From positions 1,527,750 through 1,591,749 of the forward strand of contig NZ_JAAIVI010000017.1 in assembly GCF_011008905.1 (NCBI RefSeq): a stretch of 64,000 nucleotides of DNA, given 5' to 3'. The position numbers were made by a program, and so were the translations under genes. Shown here piece by piece: positions 55,722 to 64,000 of this stretch. Positions within the stretch are counted from its first letter, which is position 1, and each line of letters begins with the position of its first letter. The DNA comes from Wenzhouxiangella sp. XN201 (GTDB lineage Bacteria > Pseudomonadota > Gammaproteobacteria > Xanthomonadales > Wenzhouxiangellaceae). The notes beneath the pieces were generated by a model. It was not told the origin of the DNA. It saw nothing but the letters and a program-made list of their open reading frames with translations, and searched no databases.

Positions 55722-56141
55722 TTAGCGTGAGTATAGCTCATCATCGCCGAAAAAGAAGGCGATTTCCGCCTGCGCGGTCTCCTCGCCGTCCGAACCGTGC
55801 ACCGCGTTGGCATCGATGCTGGTGGCGAAATCGGCCCGAATGGTGCCCGGAGCCGCCTGCCTGGGGTCGGTTGCGCCCATCAGTTCGCGGTTGCGCGCAA
55901 TGGCATCCTCACCTTCGAGCACCTGAATCATCACGGGGCCGGAGGTCATGAACTTGACCAGATCATTGAAGAAGGGGCGCTCCCGGTGAACGGCATAGAA
56001 GCCTTCCGCCTGCTCGCGCGTAAGATGCTTCATGCGGGCCGCCACGATCTTCAGGCCGGCACGCTCGAAACGGGTGTAAATCTCGCCGATGACGTTCTTG
56101 GCCACGGCATCGGGCTTGATGATGGACAGTGTGCGCTCCAT
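55722..56141 (-). CDS. ndk: Nucleoside diphosphate kinase
   Basis: Transfers the terminal phosphate between nucleoside di- and triphosphates. The 139-residue product starts [19 protein letters not shown]. Phospho-acceptor His115 is in [11 protein letters not shown], and [19 protein letters not shown] is the substrate loop. Length and sequence are standard for the bacterial tetrameric form. It is the first gene of the ndk-rlmN-pilF-rodZ group. Confidence 0.97.
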   Translation of the reverse strand: MERTLSIIKPDAVAKNVIGEIYTRFERAGLKIVAARMKHLTREQAEGFYAVHRERPFFNDLVKFMTSGPVMIQVLEGEDAIARNRELMGATDPRQAAPGTIRADFATSIDANAVHGSDGEETAQAEIAFFFGDDELYSR

Positions 56142-56240
56142 GCAAACTCCTTGAAAGGGGCTGATATTGGGTGATTGACTGCAAGTCGGAAGTCATGCCG
56201 GCCGTGCGGGCGCAAGTGCACCCGACAGGGCAAGCCGCGA

Positions 56241-56248
56241 ATTGTATA
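56241..56248 (-). promoter_or_regulatory. Possible -10 element for ndk
   Basis: Read leftward, TATACAAT lies about 100 bases before the ndk ATG in the 277-base gap to the divergent cyclase gene. No good -35 is at 16-18 bases, so confidence is low. I see no other clear signal in this gap except the ribosome site AAGGGG before 56419. Confidence 0.3.
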
Positions 56249-56418
56249 CCCGAATACCGACAAATTCACGCCAAACCGGCACTTGCAGCACTTTCCGGCT
56301 TGTGCCGCAAGCCCGTAGACGCACATAATGCGTGTTCGGGCCCGATCGATCAGCACAGCCGGCGGCCGGCCGCTGCGTGCCAATTCCGTCGACTGCGCCC
56401 GAATCCTGGGAAGGGGAT

Positions 56419-59322
56419 ATGTTTCACGCGAGCTGGCTGACATCGCTGCTCCTGATTTCGTCGCTGCTGGCGCCGACGGGCGCGCGTAGCGATCCCGGCC
56501 ACGAAGCGCTGCACCAGCTGCATCAGCAGACCTGGACGACGCGGCAGGGGATTCCCCACAACACCATCAACGCCATCGCCCAGACGCCCGACGGCTACCT
56601 CTGGTTCGCCACCTGGGAAGGGATTGCCCGTTTCAACGGTCACCGGTTTCGGATTTTCGAACGCAGTCCCCAGACAGGCCTCCCCGATGCCGGCGTTCTG
56701 TCCCTGTCGCTCACGCCGAATGGGCGTTTGCTGGCAGCCGGTGCCCGCGGCGGCATCAGTCTGACCGATGGTCGCAACTGGACGCCGTTCGAGCCGGCCC
56801 CCACCATGATCTCGCATGCCGTGATTGACGCGCACGACGAGCTCTGGCTGGCCACCCAGGGTGCAGGAGTGATCCGACGGCCGGCCAGGCCGTCGGGCGG
56901 CGAAGACCAGTCGTATCTGCCAGGTGACTCGTCAACACACATCCTGCCGGACGATTCCGGCATCTGGGCTGCCACATCCCGAGGACTGCTGCATGCATCC
57001 GGAGACAGCGAAACACTCCTTGGACCCGAGTCCGGGCTGCCCGCTGCGCCGGTACTCACCCTCCTGCGCCGCAAGGATGACCAACTGCTGGTCGGTACAG
57101 AACAAGGTCTCTACATGCGCAACCGCGGGGAGTCAGAGTTTCGCCCGGTGCATGAAGACCTGAATGATCTGGCGGTCAGCGCGCTGCTCGAAGACCATGG
57201 CGGAGCGCTATGGATCGGCACGATCAGCACCGGACTGTTCCGCTTGCAGCAGGGCCGCATCGAGCACTTGGGTACCGAAGACGGTCTGCCCAACAACCGT
57301 GTCCTGGCGATCTTCCAGGACCGGGAGGACAGCATCTGGGTCGGCACCAACGGCGGCCTGTTTCGCTTGCGATCGGCGCCATTCGTGACACTCACGCGCG
57401 AGCAGGGCCTGGCCGGCAACTACGTTCGCGCCCTGCTCTCCCATTCCGACGGCAGCCTCTGGGTCGGCACCAGCGAGGGTGTGAGCCGGCTTCAGGGGCG
57501 TGAGATCGAGCCGGTCGTGGACCGGGACGGACCCATCGACCTGTCGATTCTGAGCCTCGCCGAGTCCACCGGTGGCGATGTCCTGATCGGCACTCACTCC
57601 GACGGAATGCTGCACTGGCGTGACGGGCAGATCATCGCCCGTCATGATCGCAGCACGGGAATGCCCTCCAACGATATTCGCTACATCCAGGTCGACTCCA
57701 GGAAACGTATCTGGGTCGCAACGGCGAGCGGGCTGGCACGGATCGAGGACGGGGACATCAGCGTTTTCCGGCCCGAGGACGGCCTCCCGGGTGATTTTGT
57801 CATTGCCGTTCACGAAGACCGCCAGGGCCGGATCTGGGTCGGCACGGGATTCGGCCTGGCCCGATTGCAGGGCGATCGCTTTGAACCCATTTCACTGCGC
57901 CACCTCGACGAAGCGATGTACGTCTATGGCATTCACGAGGATCGTGAAGCACCCCTGCTATGGCTCGCCACGGACCGTGGACTGATTCGCTATCACCCGG
58001 ATACCGGGCGGGCCGACCTCATCGGGCGTGATGCCGGTATTCCTGTCGACAAGCTCTTTCACGTCGTCGACGATCGTCAGGGCGGCTTCTGGCTGACCAG
58101 TAATCGCGGCATTGTGCGCGTTCGCAAGGATCAGGCAATTGCCGTGGCCGAGGGCGAGCGCAAGACCGTCGACCTGGAACTCTACACCGAGGGTGACGGC
58201 ATGATCAGTGCGCAGGCCAACGGCGGCGCTGGACCGGCCGCGGTCTGGCATGACGATCAGGTGAGGATCGCCACCGCCGTCGGCCTGGCCAGCGTCGACC
58301 CCTTGCACCTCACGCGCTATGAGGAAACGATCCTCCCCGTCAGCATCGAACAGTTCGAGGCCGATGGGCGGCCGATCGAGTTGATGCCACCCATCGAACT
58401 GCCGCCGGGCACAAACCGCATCGCCATTCAGTTTGCCGGGCTGGGCTTCATCATGCCGCAGCGCATCCGTTACCGGACGCGGCTTGAGGGATTCGATGAC
58501 GACTGGGTGTCACGCGGCTCCCAGAGTGTGGCCGAATACACCAACCTCGGTCCGGGGGAATACGTCTTCCACGTTTCAGCTGCCTACCCCTACGGCGACT
58601 GGAACGGGTCGGAAACCAGCATCCGGTTCACGATCGCACCATTACCCTGGCAACGCGCCTGGTTCTGGGTCGTGGCCACGATTGGCCTGATTGGCGCAAT
58701 CCTGCTGATGACACGCTGGCGCCTTCATCGTCTTGAACAGCGCGCCGCCGAGCTGCGCAGGCAGGTCGAGGAGAAGACGCGTGAGCTCAAGCGCCAGGCC
58801 GAAAATTTCGAGCGTCAGGCCCGGATCGACCAGCTGACCGGGCTGGCCAATCGTCGTGCCTTCGACGAATGGTTGGCGGCTGAGTTCGAGCGCAGCAAAA
58901 CCCGGGGCGAAATCCTCAGCCTGGTCGTGATGGACCTCGATCACTTCAAGCGCGTCAACGACGATTATTCCCACCTGGTCGGCGACCTGGTCATGAAGAA
59001 AGTTGCCGATGTGCTGCGCGAACATATCCGTACCGGCGATCAGGCTGCCCGCTGGGGTGGCGAGGAATTCACCCTGACCTTTCATGCCACGGACGCAAGA
59101 GCGGCAGCGCACATCAGCGAACGGATCCGACGCTCGCTCGAATCCACGAATTTCGATCCCATCGCACCGGGTCTGAGCATCACGGCCAGCTTCGGCATTT
59201 CCGATTCGACTGCAGCCAACAACTATGAGTCCCTGCTGCGCCAGGCTGACCATGCGCTATATCAGGCCAAGGCTGAAGGCAGAAACAGGGTAATCATTCA
59301 CATTACAGACATCAAAAAGTGA
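56419..59322 (+). CDS. Two-component-regulator-propeller diguanylate cyclase
   Basis: Membrane sensor that should make c-di-GMP. The ATG at 56419, after AAGGGG, gives 967 residues. A signal peptide (about 1-23) is followed by many propeller repeats of the Reg_prop type (IAQTPDGYLWFATWEGIARF and IFQDREDSIWVGTNGGLFRL, then more such blades). A Y_Y_Y-like domain (about 680-765) and one membrane helix (about 766-787) come next. A coiled coil leads into the GGDEF domain (about 810-967). The active site is GGEEF (880-884), and an RTGD inhibitory I-site lies at 871-874. Ligand unknown. Confidence 0.93.
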   Translation: MFHASWLTSLLLISSLLAPTGARSDPGHEALHQLHQQTWTTRQGIPHNTINAIAQTPDGYLWFATWEGIARFNGHRFRIFERSPQTGLPDAGVLSLSLTPNGRLLAAGARGGISLTDGRNWTPFEPAPTMISHAVIDAHDELWLATQGAGVIRRPARPSGGEDQSYLPGDSSTHILPDDSGIWAATSRGLLHASGDSETLLGPESGLPAAPVLTLLRRKDDQLLVGTEQGLYMRNRGESEFRPVHEDLNDLAVSALLEDHGGALWIGTISTGLFRLQQGRIEHLGTEDGLPNNRVLAIFQDREDSIWVGTNGGLFRLRSAPFVTLTREQGLAGNYVRALLSHSDGSLWVGTSEGVSRLQGREIEPVVDRDGPIDLSILSLAESTGGDVLIGTHSDGMLHWRDGQIIARHDRSTGMPSNDIRYIQVDSRKRIWVATASGLARIEDGDISVFRPEDGLPGDFVIAVHEDRQGRIWVGTGFGLARLQGDRFEPISLRHLDEAMYVYGIHEDREAPLLWLATDRGLIRYHPDTGRADLIGRDAGIPVDKLFHVVDDRQGGFWLTSNRGIVRVRKDQAIAVAEGERKTVDLELYTEGDGMISAQANGGAGPAAVWHDDQVRIATAVGLASVDPLHLTRYEETILPVSIEQFEADGRPIELMPPIELPPGTNRIAIQFAGLGFIMPQRIRYRTRLEGFDDDWVSRGSQSVAEYTNLGPGEYVFHVSAAYPYGDWNGSETSIRFTIAPLPWQRAWFWVVATIGLIGAILLMTRWRLHRLEQRAAELRRQVEEKTRELKRQAENFERQARIDQLTGLANRRAFDEWLAAEFERSKTRGEILSLVVMDLDHFKRVNDDYSHLVGDLVMKKVADVLREHIRTGDQAARWGGEEFTLTFHATDARAAAHISERIRRSLESTNFDPIAPGLSITASFGISDSTAANNYESLLRQADHALYQAKAEGRNRVIIHITDIKK

Positions 59323-59438
59323 TGGGGTGCGCGCTATGCTGATTCCATATACCGGCACAAGGGGGAATTTCCGCCCTGCTTCGGCTAGACTCCCGGACCT
59401 GACTACCAAGGGGAATGCTTTCTTGAACCTGCCCGACT

Positions 59439-61763
59439 GTGGCCGGACAAGATGGCGAAAAGAAGACTGATGGACCACCCGTGAAAAGGAATACGAGTCC
59501 AAGCTCGGGTACCGCCTCGAAGCTGATCGGGCTCGGTGCTCTGACCCTGATCATCTCCCTGCTGCTGTGGTCGGCCATCGACGAGTGGCGATTCAGCAAC
59601 GATCGAATCGGGGTCTATGTCAGCGAGACCGACGCCGGCATCGTGATCGACGCCGTCGAACCCAACTTGCCGGCTGATCGGGCTGGTCTGCAAGCGGGTG
59701 ATCGGTTGCTCACCGTGGAAGGTCAGGCAGTCGCCAGCCTGGATCAATTCGACGAATTGTTCGAGCGGTACCACGAACCCGGCCGGGCCCTTTCAGCGCG
59801 TGTCGACAGGGACGGTCGGGACATCGAAATCACGCTGACCCCGGGTGTCCCGATGAACTTCGGCGGGCTGCTTGCGCAACTGGTCCTGGTTGCCGCCTAC
59901 CTCGGACTGGCCGCCCTGGCCGCCCGCTACCGCCACGCGGATATGCGCGCACGCCTGTTGACGATCTTCGTCACGCTGGTGGCGGTTGAAATGGCCCTGC
60001 CGGAAGGTCAATCCTTCAGCGGGACGACCCGGGCCGTGATCCTGCTGTTCTGGCTGTTGGGCACGGGCATCCAGCTCAGCCTCGAACTGCATCTGGTCAG
60101 CCTGATACCTCGCCGCCTGCCGCTGCTGCATAGACACCGCTGGATCGTTCCGGCCTACTACCTTGTCGGCATCGGTGCCGGTTTCGGACTGGCGGCTCTG
60201 GCCGTACAGGAGTGGTTTTTCAGCTCCGGGGAGGCCGAAACCTCGCTGCTGGGAATCGCCGAAAGTATCGTGCTGGTGAGCTGGGCGGTTTCGGTCGCGG
60301 CCATTCTCGGCTGGCAGGTCTGGCGCGCACCAGCCGGCCGGGAAACCAATCAGGCCTTGCTGGTCCTGACGGGTCTGCTGCCCTGGGCCATTTACATACT
60401 GGTATCGACGATCTGGCCGGGCTGGCTGCTGCTCGATTCGCCCCTGACCCAGCTGGTCGAGGACATCGTCCTGCTGATCTTCCCCGCCAGTGTATTCCTG
60501 GCGATTTTCCGCTACGGGCTGTTCGACGCAGATTCGCTGGTGCGAAGAGGGCTGGTCTACGGCACGGTCGCCTTGCTGGTCATGATCCTGCTTTATGCGC
60601 TGCTGACGATGGCGCTACCCTGGTTCGAAAGCCTGCTGGGTCCGGATGCGAGCCACTGGATCGTTACCGGTATCGCGCTTCTGATCGGCATCCTTTTCAG
60701 ACCCATCCGTCACGGTATCGAGCGCCTGGTCGAACGTGGCCTGTATCCCAAACGGCGCGCACTGCGCCATCGGCTGATCCGCGCCGCTGCCTCGCTATCC
60801 GTGCACAGCGAGCTCGATGCGCTGATTCAGCAACTGGCAGCCAACACACGCGAATCGCTCAATCTGAAGTGGGCTGCCGTGGTTGTGGTGGACAGTACCG
60901 GACAAGCCCTGCATTCAACATTCAGCGACGGTATCGATGGCGAAGCGCGTGAACACCTGGTCGACCTGCTCGATCTTCGCTCCGGCGCCTTCGCCCAACT
61001 CGAGCACTTGCGCCGTCCGTTGACTGTCAACCGCCTGCACCGCCGGGACCCGGCGGCGGCCGAGGCCTTGTCCGATGCCGGCGCGGAAGTGCTGGTCCCG
61101 CTGTTCTTCCAGCGCCGCATGATCGGCATACTCTGCCTCGGCAACAAGCAGAATGGCGAACTGTTCCGGCGCGAGGAAATCGAGTTGCTCGACCTGTTCT
61201 CCCACCAGGTCGCGACCAGCCTCGAGAACCTGCGCCTGTTCCAGGATGCCACTTACGAGGAACTGACCGGGCTGCTGAGGCGCGAAGCCGTGTTGCGCCA
61301 GCTCGAGGCCGAGGCGGCCCGGGCGGTGCGCAAGAGTACCCCGCTATCGGTGTTCATGATCGATCTCGATCATTTCAAGGCAGTCAATGATGCCCACGGC
61401 CATCTTTTCGGCGATCGCATTCTCGCCCGGGTGGCCGAAGCGATGCGCGAACGGATTCGCGCCGTCGACGCGCTTGGCCGCTACGGCGGGGAAGAGTTCC
61501 TGCTGGTCCTGCCCGAAACCGATCTCGATGGCGCGCTCAAGTTGGGCGAGGAACTGCGCCAGGCGGTCGCCGATCTCAAGTTCGAACCGGCGGACGGCAG
61601 CGCCACAGTCCGGGTCACCATCTCGATCGGTGTAGCCTCGGCCGGAGCCGGCCAGCAAGATGCCCTCCGGCTGGCCGCCGACCTGCTCGGCAGAGCCGAT
61701 GCCGCCGTCTTTCGTGCCAAGACCGGGGGGCGAGACCGCGTCGTTCACCATGAGGCCGACTGA
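59439..61763 (+). CDS. Multipass diguanylate cyclase with PDZ and GAF domains
   Basis: The 774-residue product starts at a GTG (59439; a GTG at 59481 is an alternative). One helix (about 28-45) precedes a periplasmic PDZ domain (about 55-130: IDAVEPNLPADRAGLQAGDR). About nine more helices (about 136-430) follow, then a GAF domain (about 445-590) and a GGDEF domain (about 605-774). The active site is GGEEF (683-687), with the I-site RAVD at 674-677. It should make c-di-GMP in answer to a periplasmic or membrane signal. It follows the propeller cyclase by 116 bases in the same direction. Confidence 0.88.
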   Translation: MAGQDGEKKTDGPPVKRNTSPSSGTASKLIGLGALTLIISLLLWSAIDEWRFSNDRIGVYVSETDAGIVIDAVEPNLPADRAGLQAGDRLLTVEGQAVASLDQFDELFERYHEPGRALSARVDRDGRDIEITLTPGVPMNFGGLLAQLVLVAAYLGLAALAARYRHADMRARLLTIFVTLVAVEMALPEGQSFSGTTRAVILLFWLLGTGIQLSLELHLVSLIPRRLPLLHRHRWIVPAYYLVGIGAGFGLAALAVQEWFFSSGEAETSLLGIAESIVLVSWAVSVAAILGWQVWRAPAGRETNQALLVLTGLLPWAIYILVSTIWPGWLLLDSPLTQLVEDIVLLIFPASVFLAIFRYGLFDADSLVRRGLVYGTVALLVMILLYALLTMALPWFESLLGPDASHWIVTGIALLIGILFRPIRHGIERLVERGLYPKRRALRHRLIRAAASLSVHSELDALIQQLAANTRESLNLKWAAVVVVDSTGQALHSTFSDGIDGEAREHLVDLLDLRSGAFAQLEHLRRPLTVNRLHRRDPAAAEALSDAGAEVLVPLFFQRRMIGILCLGNKQNGELFRREEIELLDLFSHQVATSLENLRLFQDATYEELTGLLRREAVLRQLEAEAARAVRKSTPLSVFMIDLDHFKAVNDAHGHLFGDRILARVAEAMRERIRAVDALGRYGGEEFLLVLPETDLDGALKLGEELRQAVADLKFEPADGSATVRVTISIGVASAGAGQQDALRLAADLLGRADAAVFRAKTGGRDRVVHHEAD

Positions 61764-61799
61764 TGGGACTGAGGAAGTCGGATTTTTTCCGCCTACGCC

Positions 61800-61828
61800 T
61801 TGACGAAAACAACCGCTAACCGCACAAT
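61800..61828 (+). promoter_or_regulatory. Promoter of the tRNA-Asn gene
   Basis: TTGACG and CACAAT are 17 bases apart, and the tRNA begins 14 bases after the -10. The -10 lies inside a small inverted repeat (CCGCA/TGCGG). Confidence 0.6.
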
Positions 61829-61842
61829 ATGCGGCTTCACAT

Positions 61843-61919
61843 TCCCCGGTAGCTCAGCTGGTTAGAGCGGGTGACTGTTAATCACTAGGTCGTTGGTTCG
61901 AATCCGACCCGGGGAGCCA
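61843..61919 (+). tRNA. tRNA-Asn (anticodon GTT)
   Basis: A 77-base cloverleaf with CCA encoded (61917-61919). The acceptor stem TCCCCGG pairs with CCGGGGA and G is the discriminator base. The D-arm contains AGCTCAGCTGGTTAGAGC, and the T-arm TTCGAATCC. The anticodon loop reads CTGTTAA, giving GTT and asparagine. A terminator hairpin follows 7 bases later, so it is a single-gene unit. Confidence 0.97.
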
Positions 61920-61926
61920 GATAACG

Positions 61927-61964
61927 AAAAGGCCTTGCGCGGGCAACTGCGCAAGGCCTTTTTT
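61927..61964 (+). terminator. Rho-independent terminator after tRNA-Asn
   Basis: A 14-base perfect stem (AAAAGGCCTTGCGC with its complement), an eight-base loop and a run of six T (61959-61964). On the minus strand four T follow the same stem, so it may also end greB transcription. Confidence 0.85.
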
Positions 61965-61977
61965 CTTTGGTGCCGCT

Positions 61978-62471
61978 TCAGTCCGATTCGACCGGCTCAC
62001 CGTAATCGATGTCGATGATTTCCAGGCGGCGCGTACCGGCGGGTGTGCGTACCTTGACCTCGTCGTCGATCGACCGCCCCAGAAGCGCCAGCGCCACGGG
62101 CGAGTCAATAGAAATCCAGCCGCGTTCGGCGTCGGTTTCATCGACGCCGACGATGCGGTAGCGGACTTCGCCGCCGTTATCTTCCGCCAGGGTGACGGTC
62201 GCGCCGAAAAAGATCCGGTCGGGCCGATCTTCCCGCGTGGGGACCGGCTTGACCTCGTCCAGGCGCTTTTGCAGGTAGCGCACGCGCCGATCGATTTCCC
62301 GCAGCTGCTTCTTGCGATAGATGTACTCGGCGTTCTCGGAGCGGTCGCCCTCCGCCGCCGCTGCGCTCAGCGCCCGGGTGACCTCGGGGCGCTTTTTCTG
62401 CCACAGGTCCTTGTATTCATCCTGCAGCCTGCGATGCCCGGCGCGGGTGATGTAGGGACTGCGAGCCAGGG

Positions 62472-62475
<4 letters not shown>
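61978..62475 (-). CDS. greB: Transcription elongation factor GreB
   Basis: Rescues backtracked RNA polymerase by stimulating transcript cleavage. The 165-residue product has the N-terminal coiled coil, with acidic tip residues in AAAEGDRSENAEYIYRKKQL, and the C-terminal FKBP-like domain (SPVALALLGRSIDDEVKVRTP). The PYITRAGHRRLQDEYKDLW start and the YIYRKKQLREIDRRVRYL segment identify GreB and not GreA. It overlaps the fumC stop by 4 bases. Confidence 0.94.
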
Positions 62476-63848
<1,373 letters not shown>

Positions 63849-63888
63849 GATCCTGTGTCCGGAAGGTTACAAGAAATCCAAGGTGGGA

Positions 63889-63894
63889 ATTATA
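63889..63894 (-). promoter_or_regulatory. -10 element for fumC-greB
   Basis: Read leftward, a perfect TATAAT lies 40 bases before the fumC ATG, and an AGGA ribosome site lies just before the ATG. No convincing -35 is seen. Confidence 0.45.
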
Positions 63895-63951
63895 ACCGCC
63901 CCGGGTCGTCGTCCCGGCCGAATGGGCCGCGCTCATGCGACAATGCCGGCC

Positions 63952-64000
63952 ATGATGGTCAAGCTGAGTGACTTGGCGCGCATAATCTTCGGCGGGGCTC
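63952..64000 (+). CDS. Start of an unidentified reading frame, cut by window edge
   Basis: From ATG at 63952 the frame reads MMVKLSDLARIIFGGA and runs off the end. An in-frame ATG at 63943 would extend it by three codons. It is divergent from fumC. The first 16 residues contain a short hydrophobic run but are too few to identify a family, and no good ribosome-binding site is seen. Confidence 0.3.
   Translation, partial: MMVKLSDLARIIFGGA

Overview
This is a GC-rich chromosomal window from a gammaproteobacterium. The evidence is gene order: yibN-secB-gpsA divergent from gpmI-envC, yceF divergent from yceD-rpmF-plsX-fabHDG-acpP-fabF-pabBC-mltG-tmk-holB-pilZ, and ndk-rlmN-pilF-rodZ-hisS-yfgM-bamB-der. 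Type IV pilus (pilZ, pilF) and type II secretion (gspA, gspB) accessory genes, a caa3/aa3-type oxidase operon and a bipartite PutA fit an aerobic lineage near Xanthomonadales/Chromatiales (Wenzhouxiangella-like). That placement is an inference from gene order, not from a tree. Nearly all DNA is coding, genes overlap tightly, and no gene-free stretch exceeds 300 bases. No insertion sequence, prophage or CRISPR array was seen.

Layout. 1-9669: a secretion and envelope start (gpsA partial, secB, yibN / gpmI, envC), an AbgT-family transporter, then a leftward DUF1820-rhomboid-gspB-gspA group. 9698-17641: putA, divergent from a DUF2244-coxB-coxA-small protein-ctaG-coxC operon that ends in a palindromic repeat. 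17761-21959: a lipoprotein and a GCS2-CBS fusion, divergent from fadD. 21964-34336: a leftward block for fatty acid, folate, DNA replication and peptidoglycan functions. 34387-40853: a rightward block with yceF, fadJ, fadI, a CPBP protease and a membrane Ser/Thr kinase with a periplasmic sensor and HAMP. 40877-46555: a leftward folD plus TRAP transporter operon with a TatT-type lipoprotein and a LysM lipoprotein. 46603-56141: a glutathione-peroxidase-like protein, then moeB-der-bamB-yfgM-hisS-rodZ-pilF-rlmN-ndk. 56419-61763: two adjacent membrane diguanylate cyclases. 61843-64000: tRNA-Asn, greB, fumC and the first bases of one more reading frame.

How the genes fit together. Fatty acid synthesis (plsX, fabHDGF, acpP) and beta-oxidation (fadD, fadJ, fadI) are both present. 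Folate metabolism is spread over pabB, pabC, folD and an AbgT-type carrier. The most unusual items are the PDZ-membrane-GAF-GGDEF protein, the glutathione-peroxidase homologue that has lost all four catalytic-tetrad residues, the TatT/TRAP operon, the sensor-linked Ser/Thr kinase, the GCS2-CBS fusion, the lysine-rich tail on FadI, and a yceD promoter so close to the start codon that its mRNA may be leaderless.
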